A DNA stretch of 61,801 bases. Source: a virus. The position numbers and the translations under genes are program-made. Numbering within the stretch: the first letter of the stretch is position 1; every line of letters starts with the position of its first letter. Location: positions 1 to 61,801 of the IMG/VR virus record IMGVR_UViG_3300049914_000132; one strand, written 5' to 3'. Under the pieces are notes generated by a model, which saw only the letters and a list, made by a program, of their open reading frames with translations, searched no databases and was not told the origin of the DNA. Positions 1 to 7,735 of the stretch are shown here, one piece after another.

Positions 1-2
1 CT

Positions 3-1013
3 TGGGATGGGTACGACCTTGGGGCTGCAACTGTTTACAAGGGGCTCTACGATCTACTTCAGAAGATCAAAGCTGCTGGAGTCTATGTCGCATTCGAGAG
101 GTACACTCCTTTTGTCATGCCAGCTGTCTGGACTGAATACGCGATGCCCATTGCAGCTTTTGCTCTTGCGTACAATGGATCGCGAATAGTAGCTGCTGGA
201 AATGGCATTGCGTACTCTGACGATCTTGGTCATACCTGGACGAACATTGTGAGTCCTCCTGCGGGTACATGGACAGGAGCAACTTGGGATGGAGTCTGCT
301 TCATATTGGTAGGGCTGGCAGGCGCGTGCGCTATATCTCCAAATGGAACGTCTTGGGGATCGTTCTCGATGCCAACAGCGGACACGTGGTATTCACCTGT
401 CTCCTACGCTGGGACCGTCGTTGCAGTGAGCGATGCTGGAACGTCCGCTGTGTCCACCAATCATGGCGCAAGTTGGACTGGTCATAACATCATCGTTTCG
501 CCTACTCCGAAGGTGTTCACTAGAGTCATCCATAGTGGATCAAATTGGGTGGCAGTAGGCCAGGCTTGCGCCACTTCTCCAGATGGATCGACTTGGACTC
601 CTCGCGCAATTCCAGTCCTAGAAGAAGACGGAGCCTACATGGGCTTGGTCTCAGATGGCTCTAACCTCATGGCAATCGGAGCTGGGTTCATTATCCCATT
701 TCCAGATCCAGGCCCTCCATATGTGGCTATCTGCAAATGTGTCATGTCTACTGATAATGGAGTCACGTGGAGCATCGTGGCATATCCACCACCCATGACG
801 CCTTTGTCGATGGCCTGGAACGGGCATCAGTACGTTTCGGTTGGAATCCAGTCAGCATCCTTGTCGGTGGCAGTTGCAATAAATTCACCGGACGCTTCTT
901 TGTGGTCGGCCGCAGAAGTGATTGCCCACAGAATGCAAGACATCATAGCGATCGGTGACATCTTTGTTGCAGTTGGAGACCAACTTTTTGCAGCTACTAC
1001 GTCTTTGACTTGA
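3..1013 (+). CDS. Tail fibre/adhesin with BNR (Asp-box) repeats, 5' end cut off
   Basis: The frame is already open at the left edge, so the N-terminus lies outside the window; 336 residues are visible. At least five Asp-box-like repeats (S-x-D/N-x-G-x-x-W, for example SDDLGHTW, SPNGTSW, SPDGSTW, STDNGVTW) are spaced at roughly 40-60 residues, the signature of a sialidase-type beta-propeller. In phages such propellers occur in tail fibres and receptor-binding proteins. The gene ends 16 bases before a second fibre-like gene on the same strand, which supports a virion surface role. No sialidase catalytic arginine triad was recognised, so binding rather than cleavage is the safer call. Confidence 0.7.
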   Translation, partial: WDGYDLGAATVYKGLYDLLQKIKAAGVYVAFERYTPFVMPAVWTEYAMPIAAFALAYNGSRIVAAGNGIAYSDDLGHTWTNIVSPPAGTWTGATWDGVCFILVGLAGACAISPNGTSWGSFSMPTADTWYSPVSYAGTVVAVSDAGTSAVSTNHGASWTGHNIIVSPTPKVFTRVIHSGSNWVAVGQACATSPDGSTWTPRAIPVLEEDGAYMGLVSDGSNLMAIGAGFIIPFPDPGPPYVAICKCVMSTDNGVTWSIVAYPPPMTPLSMAWNGHQYVSVGIQSASLSVAVAINSPDASLWSAAEVIAHRMQDIIAIGDIFVAVGDQLFAATTSLT

Positions 1014-1029
1014 AAGAAAGGAAGCACCA

Positions 1030-2511
1030 ATGGCAAACGACCCATTCAGCAGAGAGATCATAAATGTTCGAGAGCGGCCTCTGTCAAGTGACACCAACAT
1101 AGCGGAGAGCTACCTAGACCGATCTCTGCGTGACTTCATTCGTGCTCTGCTGGCACCGGACCCGCTTGCGGTCGTGACTGGCTTCCTCAATCAGAGCTTC
1201 AAGGTTGTTGCCACGACTACGCCCAGCATGACGGTGAACATCTCTCCGGGCCTTGGGTTCATCGACGATGCTTCCGATGTGCCTACAGCAATTGGTGGTG
1301 TGCTTGGCGTGAATGATGTGTCCACGATGAAGCCTCTGCCGCTCTCTGCTGTACAGCCCATCGTGATTGACGGAGCTCCGTCTGCGGGAAACAGCAGGTA
1401 CGACATCATCGAGGTCAAGTGCGACAGAAGGTCACAGGACCCAACCTCCAGAGACATCTTGGACCCTGCAACGGGCGTCTTCGCACCAAACCTCGTCAAC
1501 AAGACGCTCGCGTTCTACCTGGACGGCAGGAACGCGCGTGTCGTTTCTCCTGCTCCTTCTACGACGGGCATAGGCTACAAGGTCGGCGTTGCAGCAACGT
1601 CAGGAACGGAAGTCGTGCCTGCAACGACGGCTGGATACGTGAAGATTGCAGAGATCCACGTCGTCAGTGGCGTGACCACGATCACAAACAGCGTCATCAC
1701 AGATACTCGGCCCGGCTCGGGCTTGGCACTACTCTTAGGGAACAATGCGTTCCTGGGAAACAACACATTCGCAGGTACGAGCATCTTCAATGCGGCTGTG
1801 ACGATTGCAGCGTCGCTGCTTCTGAGCGCTGGAGACCTAACGCTGAGCGCTGGCAACATCGCGATGACCAGGGCAGCCCTTCAGTCAATCCTGAAGGGCG
1901 GCACCGGCGGATTCGACATCGGGACGTCGATCGCGTCGGACTTGCGCGTGCTCCTGAACAACGTGGCGCAATGGACGTTCAGAGCGAGCGATGGGGCACT
2001 GCTTTCCAATAGCAAGCAGATCACCGGGTTGCCGACTCCGGTCGCGGCGAGCGATGGGGCGAACAAGGGGTATGTTGATGGGCTGACGACCAGGGCTGCT
2101 CCTGCGCTCTCTGCGACATGTGGGGCTTTTGTTACTGCTTCTGCATCCTACGTTGACGTGACTAACCTATCCGTAACGATTGTCACGCACGGCAGACCCG
2201 TCGTTGTGACTTTGGTCCCTGATGGATCAGGCAATGGTGGGGATATCAACGTAGACGGCGTTAGCGTGGAAGACACGAGAGGTGTTTTTGCTATTCTGCA
2301 AGATACCGTGATCGTACATGAGTACTCTTTAGGTTACAAAGCTGCTGCTCCAGCGGACACCGTCCTGTATCTTTTCGTCCCTCCTAGTGCGGTTAGCTGC
2401 GTGGTTGTGCCTAGCGCCGGATCTCACGTGTACAAGGTACAAGCTAAGCACATCACTTCGGGTCGAAACACTGGTGTATCACTCTGTAAGTTGTTGGCTT
2501 ACGAGATCTAG
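1030..2511 (+). CDS. Putative tail fibre / baseplate-associated structural protein
   Basis: 493 residues preceded by an AAAGGAAG Shine-Dalgarno six bases from the ATG. The N-terminal third (MANDPFSREIINVRERPLSS) is polar and is followed by a long stretch of beta-rich, Thr/Ser/Ala/Val-rich sequence. Around residues 235-340 a repetitive segment (LLGNNAFLGNNTFAG, then LSAGDLTLSAGN) leads to ITGLPTPVAASDGANKGYVDG, a motif very common near the end of phage tail fibre shafts. The last 130 residues form a separate beta-rich domain that could be the distal tip. It follows the BNR-repeat gene and ends convergently with the minus-strand gene, the two stop codons sharing CTAG. Confidence 0.75.
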   Translation: MANDPFSREIINVRERPLSSDTNIAESYLDRSLRDFIRALLAPDPLAVVTGFLNQSFKVVATTTPSMTVNISPGLGFIDDASDVPTAIGGVLGVNDVSTMKPLPLSAVQPIVIDGAPSAGNSRYDIIEVKCDRRSQDPTSRDILDPATGVFAPNLVNKTLAFYLDGRNARVVSPAPSTTGIGYKVGVAATSGTEVVPATTAGYVKIAEIHVVSGVTTITNSVITDTRPGSGLALLLGNNAFLGNNTFAGTSIFNAAVTIAASLLLSAGDLTLSAGNIAMTRAALQSILKGGTGGFDIGTSIASDLRVLLNNVAQWTFRASDGALLSNSKQITGLPTPVAASDGANKGYVDGLTTRAAPALSATCGAFVTASASYVDVTNLSVTIVTHGRPVVVTLVPDGSGNGGDINVDGVSVEDTRGVFAILQDTVIVHEYSLGYKAAAPADTVLYLFVPPSAVSCVVVPSAGSHVYKVQAKHITSGRNTGVSLCKLLAYEI

Positions 2512-2942
2512 AACGGTACGGAGAACTGAGCGCCTATTCTCCAATTGTGATAGACCGTATGCGACTCGATTCCGATACTGACGTACTGCCAGCCATCCCG
2601 CCAGTTGCGCGGAAGGATGATGGATACACCTGCGTGGATCACGGATGTGCTCAGCATGTACAGTGCGAGGCGTCCTTGAGACGGGCGCTCTCCTAGGAAT
2701 GGGTTTTTCTCGGCACCACGATGTTTTAGCTGCCATGATGTTTGAGACCAATCAGCGACTATCAGTGCCATAAAGGCCAGCTCTCTGATTGTGTCCCCTG
2801 TTGACCACTTGCACGACTCGGCGTCATCACCGATGCAGCCCAGCCGGAAGGTGCAGGCAGGGTCTCCCGAGCCGATACAGTTCGGTGCGGCGTACGCTGG
2901 AAGGGCGTACAGTGCCAGCGCAGCTAGGACAGCGGTCTTCAC
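2508..2942 (-). CDS. Secreted or membrane phage protein with signal peptide
   Basis: 144 residues from a GTG start chosen because GAGGAGG lies six bases upstream and a signal peptide follows at once (MKTAVLAALALYALPAYA, cleavage after AYA). The mature part starts with a small cysteine-rich section (four Cys by residue 45) and then carries DWSQTSWQLKHR...EKNPFLGERPS, two hydrophobic segments and a beta-like tail WQYVSIGIESHTVYHN. The pattern D-x-x-Q-T plus NPxLG-x-x-P recurs in an uncharacterised family of short phage and proteobacterial envelope proteins. It is the only minus-strand gene at this end and is read toward the fibre genes. Function unknown. Confidence 0.7.
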   Translation of the reverse strand: MKTAVLAALALYALPAYAAPNCIGSGDPACTFRLGCIGDDAESCKWSTGDTIRELAFMALIVADWSQTSWQLKHRGAEKNPFLGERPSQGRLALYMLSTSVIHAGVSIILPRNWRDGWQYVSIGIESHTVYHNWRIGAQFSVPF

Positions 2943-3320
2943 GGAGCCCTCCTCGTGTTGCGCCTTGCTTCTGCCGCGACTGTGCGCCTTGCTGACTCCA
3001 TCGCTGCCGGGCACAGGTGCAACGAGCGGCACAGGTCTTGGAATAGGGCCAGGGTCATGATGTTTTGTCTCCGATCATCTCGTCAGCCTCGCGTAGCTGC
3101 TCAGCCTGCTTCGCCATCTTCGCTCTCCTTACCATATAGTAATAGCACAGTTTGTGCCACTTCTCATCTCAGCAAATCCGGAAGGTTGCGCGATCATCAG
3201 ACGAGTAAATCTGCACTCAGGGTGCGCACTGATGACTCACCCCGTATGGGTGTATGCTAGTTACCTACATCTAGCGCGAGGGGGTAGATGTGGCGGGCCT
3301 ACCCGGGTTAGGATGCCCCT
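2943..3320. promoter_or_regulatory. Divergent intergenic region with promoter-like box and GCAC dyad
   Basis: This 378-base gap separates the minus-strand envelope gene from the plus-strand lysis operon, so it should contain promoters for both. Two elements are visible. At 3145-3157 there is a perfect dyad GCACA-GTT-TGTGC; its last 11 bases recur at 33088-33098. At 3232-3260 a promoter-like stretch (ATGACT, then TATGCT 15 bases later, ending TGCTAG) resembles one at 12916-12943: both share GACTCACCC and the terminal TGCTAG. No convincing gene is present; the short frames read through here are chance. Confidence 0.45.
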
Positions 3321-3764
3321 GTGCAGCTCGCGCTAACAGGAGTCCACCCAGACGGCCCAGGCCGAGCCCCAGGCGTCCCACCGAACCCGCGCGTGGCCGT
3401 GCGCTGGCCTCTAGGGAGCACGGTAGCCATCCGCCTGTCCGTGGTCTCTCAGGCCAGTGGAGCGCCTGTAGACCTGTCCCTCGGGACCGCGCCGAACCTC
3501 ACGGTCGTCCGATTCAAGGCGCGCAAGCAGCCCCTACCCCTGTATCAACCACTCTTGTTGGACATCATAGGTACACTGCCAGTGCCTTACGTACTCGGCC
3601 AGTCCATCATCACGATCACGCCTACGATGCAGCGCATGGTTCTAGAGCAGAACATTTTCCGTGCGTTCTACGATATCTGGATCACCCTCCCAGACGGATC
3701 GCACAATGCCATCATTCCGACTTCACCACTTTACTTCGAGCCTGCTGTGACAGAGTTCTTCTGA
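3321..3764 (+). CDS. Hypothetical beta-rich phage structural protein
   Basis: 147 residues. The sequence from about residue 25 on (VAVRWPLGSTVAIRLSVVS, FYDIWITLPDGSHNAIIPTS) alternates hydrophobic and polar residues as in a beta-sandwich. The phrase IWITLPDGS followed by a proline-rich end resembles small phage tail or baseplate accessory proteins. The first 20 residues are proline- and glycine-rich and the start is uncertain, since no clear Shine-Dalgarno precedes the ATG. The gene heads the plus-strand run that leads into the lysis genes, with the endolysin starting 12 bases after its stop. Confidence 0.6.
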   Translation: MQLALTGVHPDGPGRAPGVPPNPRVAVRWPLGSTVAIRLSVVSQASGAPVDLSLGTAPNLTVVRFKARKQPLPLYQPLLLDIIGTLPVPYVLGQSIITITPTMQRMVLEQNIFRAFYDIWITLPDGSHNAIIPTSPLYFEPAVTEFF

Positions 3765-3775
3765 TTGGAGATCGC

Positions 3776-4231
3776 ATGGACCCAACACTTCAACAGCACT
3801 CAGACATCACATTCCTTGCACTGACCATCTGGAGAGAAGCACGTGGAGAAGGGCACACCTGCAAAGTTGGCGTCGCTTGCTCGATCTTAAACAGGGTCAA
3901 GAATCCAAAGTGGTGGGGAGACAGTGTCTCTGCCGTGCTCTTCAAGAAATGGCAGTACTCTTCACTCACTGATCCGAAAGACAGACAGCTCACGACCTGG
4001 CCATCCGTTGCTGACGTACGATGGGAAGAGTGCTTGCAGATAGCCACGGCTGCTCTTGCAGGAACGCTTGTGAACCCTGTCGCAGGTGCAGACTCGTACT
4101 ACGACGTGTCTATCAGTGCTCCAAGATGGGCAAAGCCTGAGATGTTCGTTGCACAGTTGGACAGGATCAGGTTCTTCAATACAGACAATGATCACGAGCT
4201 GGACGAAACGCACGTAGCCCCTACAACGTAA
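3776..4231 (+). CDS. Endolysin: SleB-type cell wall hydrolase
   Basis: 151 residues; the ATG at 3776 is preceded by TTGGAG. The sequence contains the Hydrolase_2 (SleB) signature: LALTIWREARGEG near residues 15-27, then VGVACSILNRVKNPKWWG and, further on, a DSYYDVSISAPRWA block. Glu in REARGEG matches the catalytic glutamate of this family, which cleaves peptidoglycan in spore germination enzymes and many phage endolysins. No signal peptide is present, so it would need the holin encoded next to reach the wall. The genes that follow (membrane protein, nested spanins) confirm a lysis cassette. Confidence 0.88.
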   Translation: MDPTLQQHSDITFLALTIWREARGEGHTCKVGVACSILNRVKNPKWWGDSVSAVLFKKWQYSSLTDPKDRQLTTWPSVADVRWEECLQIATAALAGTLVNPVAGADSYYDVSISAPRWAKPEMFVAQLDRIRFFNTDNDHELDETHVAPTT

Positions 4232-4243
4232 AGGAGCAGCACA

Positions 4244-4672
4244 ATGAAGAAGATCAACTACCTCATGTTCACACTCGTTTTCGCCATCGCCATCCTCTGC
4301 GGATACGAGATCGCACTTGCTCAGACTGCGCCTGCACAGCCTGATGCTGGAACTCTCATCGGAACTCTCATCTCGGCAATCCAGGGAAGGAACTGGATCG
4401 TCCTGGTTGGAGTCGTTCTTTCTCTGGTGATCTACGGTCTCCGAACGTGGGGAGGCTCTATCGTTCCGTGGTTCAAGACGAGCCGAGGGGGTGTTGCGCT
4501 CACGCTCATTGTGACCATTGTCGGAACTCTTGCGACCGTGCTCGCCGCAGGAAAGTTCAACTGGAGCTCGCTGATAGACGCTCTGGCTGTTGCAATGACG
4601 ACGGCCGGAGGCTACTCCATGTTCCGCAAGCTCTTCTTCCCGGATGATGTTGCTCCTGCTGTGAAGGTCTAG
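4244..4672 (+). CDS. Holin candidate
   Basis: 142 residues starting 12 bases after the endolysin stop, with AAGGAGCA as Shine-Dalgarno. The N-terminus MKKINYLMFTLVFAIAILCGYEIALAQ looks like a signal peptide or first membrane segment. It is followed by two clear hydrophobic segments (WIVLVGVVLSLVIYGL near residue 50 and GVALTLIVTIVGTLATVLAAG near 83-103) and a short charged tail. Two or three membrane spans, small size and a position directly between endolysin and spanins fit a holin. No family was recognised by sequence, so this rests on topology and context. Confidence 0.65.
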   Translation: MKKINYLMFTLVFAIAILCGYEIALAQTAPAQPDAGTLIGTLISAIQGRNWIVLVGVVLSLVIYGLRTWGGSIVPWFKTSRGGVALTLIVTIVGTLATVLAAGKFNWSSLIDALAVAMTTAGGYSMFRKLFFPDDVAPAVKV

Positions 4673-4675
4673 AAC

Positions 4676-5023
4676 ATGCCTTGGGCTTCTGTGATCATCG
4701 GCTTGGTTGGTGCTCTAGGCTGGGCGTTTGGCTTGTGGCAGCTTGCGCGTGCATCGTCCGCAAAGAAGGACGTAACCGCGCAAACCAAACGAGCCGATGA
4801 CGCAGAAGCTTCATTCGCGCAGGCTTTGGCAGACAAGGAAGATCAGAAGTCCAGATACGAGAAATTCATAGCCGAGCTGAAGAAAGAGGTTTCGGCTTTG
4901 GAGGTTCTGTTCAATGCGCACGCTGACGCTGATGCTTTGCGTGACCGTCTCCGCTTGCTGCTTGATTGGCAAGCCCAAGCCAACCCCACCACAGGAGGGC
5001 TGCCTCAAAAGCCCCCTACCTAA
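4676..5023 (+). CDS. i-spanin-like inner-membrane protein (Rz-like)
   Basis: 115 residues: one N-terminal membrane segment (WASVIIGLVGALGWAFGLW, residues 3-21) followed by a long charged helix (about residues 28-95) with heptad-like leucine and alanine spacing that should form a coiled coil in the periplasm. This is the architecture of i-spanins, which sit in the inner membrane and bind an outer-membrane lipoprotein to fuse the two membranes at lysis. A lipoprotein gene is nested out of frame in its 3' end, as in the classical lambda Rz/Rz1 arrangement. Confidence 0.78.
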   Translation: MPWASVIIGLVGALGWAFGLWQLARASSAKKDVTAQTKRADDAEASFAQALADKEDQKSRYEKFIAELKKEVSALEVLFNAHADADALRDRLRLLLDWQAQANPTTGGLPQKPPT

Positions 5024-5189
5024 CCTTCTGTCTGTTCAGTTCGCTGGTCCTACTGAAGGATGTCCCGATCCATTCATCGTGTGCTTTGACAAGGCAAATC
5101 TTGCGAAGCTGGAATCGAACATGGCTGAGATGCAGAAATACGCGACAGAAGCGTGGCTGCTGTGTGGGGCAGAGTCTTCAAAGAAGTAG
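4914..5189 (+). CDS. o-spanin-like lipoprotein (Rz1-like), overlapping the i-spanin out of frame
   Basis: 91 residues in a different frame, overlapping the i-spanin gene by 110 bases. GGAGG nine bases before the ATG sits inside the i-spanin coding sequence. The start MRTLTLMLCVTVSAC is a lipoprotein signal with lipobox VSAC, followed by a proline-rich stretch (GKPKPTPPQEG) and several cysteines, then a short helix (NLAKLESNMAEMQKYATEAW). Outer-membrane lipoproteins of this shape pair with i-spanins. The nested arrangement makes the assignment firm even though the sequence is not directly recognisable. Confidence 0.8.
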   Translation: MRTLTLMLCVTVSACCLIGKPKPTPPQEGCLKSPLPNLLSVQFAGPTEGCPDPFIVCFDKANLAKLESNMAEMQKYATEAWLLCGAESSKK

Positions 5190-5211
5190 CTCACCCATGG
5201 AGAAATAGCGC

Positions 5212-5712
5212 ATGAAGATACCTAGGATTCCAGCCCCTCGTGAGCGCCCTTGGGGCTACATCATCGTTGCAATCGTGATCCTTGGTTTCGTACTGGCCGT
5301 CATTTCTTGCGGCCCGATTTCATTCACTCAAGAGCCAGAAACAGTTGGTACAGTCCAGAGCGCTGCGCGCTGCACGTGCACTCAGATTATACCGCCCGCA
5401 GTTCCAACCCCTATCGTTCCGAATGACGCCTGGATCGCGCACTACGGTCTGTCGTACTGGAGAGACCCACTTGGGATCGTTCGCTTTCAGGGTTCCATCT
5501 CAAGCGCGAACGGTCTGGACGTACCTGTGACCATCATGCCTTTGGCCTATCGTCCCACAAACTACCGGTCCTTTGCTGCGTCTGAAGCCTACCCAGGATA
5601 CGTCGGGTCCGCTCGCGTCGAGGTTGACCCAGATGGAACCGTGAGCGTCACGCCGATTCGCATAGGAGCCGTGATCAGCCTGGATGGAATTTCGTATCTT
5701 GCAGCGCCTTGA
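5212..5712 (+). CDS. Membrane- or lipid-anchored protein with a fibre-tip-like C-terminal domain
   Basis: 166 residues. A hydrophobic segment at about residues 16-33 (YIIVAIVILGFVLAVISC) ends in VISC, which fits a lipobox, preceded by an unusually long basic N-terminus. The last 90 residues read GLSYWRDPLGIVRFQG... IMPLAYRPTNYRSFAASE... VEVDPDGTVSVT... ISLDGISY. That order (GIVRFQG, AYRP, a G-x-V beta strand, ISLDGI) is the small beta domain often found at the end of putative phage tail fibres. Here it is tied to a membrane anchor within the lysis region. Possible roles are receptor masking or superinfection exclusion; this is inference. Confidence 0.6.
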   Translation: MKIPRIPAPRERPWGYIIVAIVILGFVLAVISCGPISFTQEPETVGTVQSAARCTCTQIIPPAVPTPIVPNDAWIAHYGLSYWRDPLGIVRFQGSISSANGLDVPVTIMPLAYRPTNYRSFAASEAYPGYVGSARVEVDPDGTVSVTPIRIGAVISLDGISYLAAP

Positions 5713-5730
5713 AGCACTATAGGGGACACA

Positions 5731-6036
5731 ATGAGACTCAAAGAACTGAGAACACTGATCTTCGGCTTTTTCTGCTTGGCGACCATAGCTGTGGTTGGAG
5801 TCATTTCATACATCGCGATTTCCTTAGCAGATCAAGCATCTGTTCCCATCATCTACATGAGGCTTTGCTTTCTCGTTTTCATGATCGTGGCAGTGGTAGC
5901 AGCCGTCTACATTTCAAGCTCTCTGAAGGAGGCAAAGGACTTCGTGTCCGAGTCAGCAAAAGCCTATGGTGAAACCACAAAGAAAATGGGGCTTGCGAAC
6001 GCGAGTGAAGCAGCCTTTGATAGAAAAGATCAGTAG
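5731..6036 (+). CDS. Small two-span membrane protein
   Basis: 101 residues with two strong hydrophobic segments (LIFGFFCLATIAVVGVISYIAISL near 9-32 and MRLCFLVFMIVAVVAAVYISSSL near 43-65) followed by a charged helical tail (KEAKDFVSESAKAYGETTKKMG). It lies in the small-membrane-protein run after the spanins. It could be a second holin, an antiholin or an unrelated inner-membrane moron; sequence alone does not decide. Confidence 0.6.
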   Translation: MRLKELRTLIFGFFCLATIAVVGVISYIAISLADQASVPIIYMRLCFLVFMIVAVVAAVYISSSLKEAKDFVSESAKAYGETTKKMGLANASEAAFDRKDQ

Positions 6037-6056
6037 TTCAAGGTAGGAGGCACTAG

Positions 6057-6509
6057 GTGGCTACAGAGCGCTCTAACAATGAGATCAAGCACAGCATGCT
6101 CGGCGCTCTTTACGATTTCGTTCTTTCGTGGAGGCAAACTGCAACAGTCATTTTGCTCATGGCTGCTTCTGTTGGTCTTGCATCCAGGCTCAGTCCGACT
6201 TGGGATCTACGCGGTCGTGAGCTTTTCCTCACCATCGCGTTGGTTGCTGTGACGATCAAGATTCTGGTGCCACCTGAAATGAACAGAGCAGTCCGTGCTG
6301 TAACGGAGGTTCTATTGCTACAAGTACGCGCAGCAGATGCTTTCGAGAAGAGCACCATGGACAAGTTCAACAGTTCCGACACGAGAATGACTATCATGGA
6401 AGGGTCTGTAACAAAGCTGAAGGAAGAAATGCAGGCAGAGATTAACAAGATCAAGAGCCATCTGAGGAACAAGCTCCCAATCACAATGCGGATGCCTCCT
6501 GAGAGCTAA
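6057..6509 (+). CDS. Membrane protein with cytoplasmic or periplasmic coiled coil
   Basis: 150 residues from a GTG start with TAGGAGG six bases upstream. Two hydrophobic stretches (ATVILLMAASVGLASRL near 27-43; LFLTIALVAVTIKILVP near 54-70) are followed by a long polar helix (residues 75-140) with regular hydrophobic spacing, ending KLKEEMQAEINKIKSHLRNK. The layout resembles the preceding gene and also i-spanins. It is translationally close to its neighbours (20 bases after the previous stop, next ATG one base after its stop). Function unknown. Confidence 0.6.
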   Translation: MATERSNNEIKHSMLGALYDFVLSWRQTATVILLMAASVGLASRLSPTWDLRGRELFLTIALVAVTIKILVPPEMNRAVRAVTEVLLLQVRAADAFEKSTMDKFNSSDTRMTIMEGSVTKLKEEMQAEINKIKSHLRNKLPITMRMPPES

Positions 6510-6510
6510 C

Positions 6511-6690
6511 ATGGCCAGCTCTACGTCTGAGCGCGACCTGCGCGAGGCTGTGTTTTGGATTCAGCAATCCAAAACTGCGCTAGAGCTTGCAGACGCACTG
6601 CTCGTAGATCATGAAGAGGTGCGCAAAGTTCGGCGGGCTGTTCAAGACCTGACTGAGCGCACCGAGTTCAAGATCACTTACTTGATCTAG
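6511..6690 (+). CDS. Small helical protein (59 aa)
   Basis: A 59-residue frame starting one base after the preceding stop: MASSTSERDLREAVFWIQQ and on to KITYLI. It is rich in charged residues and reads as two helices (roughly 6-30 and 34-52), possibly a small helix-turn-helix. Its stop TAG overlaps, within CTAG, the stop of the minus-strand resolvase gene, so the two operons abut without a gap. Tight packing and good codon sense argue that it is real; function unknown. Confidence 0.6.
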   Translation: MASSTSERDLREAVFWIQQSKTALELADALLVDHEEVRKVRRAVQDLTERTEFKITYLI

Positions 6691-7259
6691 AGCAGTCCTT
6701 TCTTCATTGCAGTGATAGCGGCGCCTGCTGCGTCTGCAATGTGCTCATGCAACGTAGTTCGTTTGGGCCAGACTATGTCAGGCAGGCGCTTCTTGACGAC
6801 TGCTATGATCTTCTCTTTGGAGTTCGACTTGCGCTCGTTTTGATGGTGCCAAAGCTCGCGCTTTTCCTTCTTTGTCTTGGGTGCTCTGGTCTTGCCCCAC
6901 TTTGGACTCTCCCAGCCTGGCAGTAGAGCCTTCTTGATTGCGAGAGGGCTGACGCTGTGCGTTGTTATGGCTGCGTCACTGGTCTCAAGGATGGCTGAGA
7001 GCACACCGAACGCAAGCCCTATCTTCCAGGCTGACCCTGCGTTCCTGGGTAGGCTGGGGCCCTCATAGACGATAGTGTTTGGATGCCATTCTCTGATGAC
7101 TATGTACAGCTCTTGGGCCAGACGACTGGCTCGCTCCATGCCCGTACCACCCTCTAGCTCTATGACATCTGCTGCAAGGGTTGTCAGCTTTCCGCTGCGG
7201 TCTTCGAGCACGATCCATCCACAGTGCAGTAGACCAGTGTCCAGACTCAGTATTCTCAT
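6687..7259 (-). CDS. RuvC-like Holliday junction resolvase
   Basis: 190 residues from the ATG at 7259, chosen because it forms an ATGA overlap with the upstream stop and has AAGGA five bases before it. RNase H-fold resolvase motifs are visible: Asp7 in MRILSLDTG, Glu66 in TIVYEGPS and the C-terminal H-I-A-D-A-A-G-A (Asp176). RuvC-family enzymes use three or four such acidic residues to cut four-way DNA junctions. Phage homologs resolve branched replication or recombination products before packaging. The lysine-rich insertion around residues 125-150 is typical of DNA-contacting loops. It is the last gene of the minus-strand operon. Confidence 0.85.
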   Translation of the reverse strand: MRILSLDTGLLHCGWIVLEDRSGKLTTLAADVIELEGGTGMERASRLAQELYIVIREWHPNTIVYEGPSLPRNAGSAWKIGLAFGVLSAILETSDAAITTHSVSPLAIKKALLPGWESPKWGKTRAPKTKKEKRELWHHQNERKSNSKEKIIAVVKKRLPDIVWPKRTTLHEHIADAAGAAITAMKKGLL

Positions 7260-7522
7260 ATGATCCTTGTGCATAGTATGTATCCAATCCGTTGCCTCAT
7301 CGTCCACCAGAAAGGCTCTGAATCTGTTCCTATCGGGTTTGGCTCTTCTGAAAACATGCCGTACTTGTGATCTCTTGGTAAGTGGCAATCCATACAAGTC
7401 ACGGCCTTGAACGTGCTTGCACCATGGTAGAGTTCTGGCTCGTAGAAGTGCTGTATCCTTGCACCTAGCCTGACCAGCGATTCAAACAAGGATTTCTTCT
7501 CTCTCATTGAAAGCTTGCTCAT
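7256..7522 (-). CDS. Small CxxC protein, tandem paralog 3 of 3
   Basis: 88 residues beginning MSKLSMREKKSLFESLVRLG, with the start at 7522 set by an ATGA overlap. It shares with the next two genes the block L-F-E-x-L-x-R-L-G-A-x-x-x-H-x-(Y/F) in the first 30 residues and a later C-M-x-C (here CMDC). The C-terminus differs (EEPNPIGTDSEPFWW). The three genes evidently arose by tandem duplication. One CxxC pair plus further Cys/His residues suggests metal binding, but no complete zinc site is obvious. Function unknown. Confidence 0.7.
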   Translation of the reverse strand: MSKLSMREKKSLFESLVRLGARIQHFYEPELYHGASTFKAVTCMDCHLPRDHKYGMFSEEPNPIGTDSEPFWWTMRQRIGYILCTRII

Positions 7523-7734
7523 AGACCGATCAAGTCCTTGCATGTAGTCACTGGTCTATTTTCTCGCTCAGTTTGTTCACAGATCCAGTTAAGCAATGTC
7601 TCATCATACGATGTGCCGCAGTGCATACAGCGCTTAGGCAGGGACCAACTAGGTTTTCCCTCGTAAACATGCTTGAACCTTGCGCCAAGTCTGGTTAGAG
7701 CCTCAAGTGTCAAACTGATCTCTTCAGGAGTCAT
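7519..7734 (-). CDS. Small CxxC protein, tandem paralog 2 of 3
   Basis: 71 residues: MTPEEISLTLEALTRLGARF, then HVYEGKPSWSLPKRCMHCG and a C-terminal cysteine (TTCKDL). The TLEALTRLGA helix and CMHCG motif align with both neighbours. The four cysteines (CMHC, one in NWICEQ, one in TTC) could form one zinc site. The start is one base from the previous stop and the stop overlaps the next start, so the three genes are translationally coupled. A related TLEATLRL...C..C pattern occurs in the small proteins at 50.2-51.6 kb. Confidence 0.7.
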   Translation of the reverse strand: MTPEEISLTLEALTRLGARFKHVYEGKPSWSLPKRCMHCGTSYDETLLNWICEQTERENRPVTTCKDLIGL

Positions 7735-7735
7735 A

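Noticed and set aside
1191-1502. Minus-strand frames inside the fibre genes
   Set aside because: Shadows of the plus-strand genes with no start signals or recognisable motifs.
3290-3775. Long upstream extension of the SleB endolysin
   Set aside because: The extension overlaps the 147-aa gene in another frame, is Arg/Pro-rich shadow sequence, and TTGGAG precedes the ATG at 3776.
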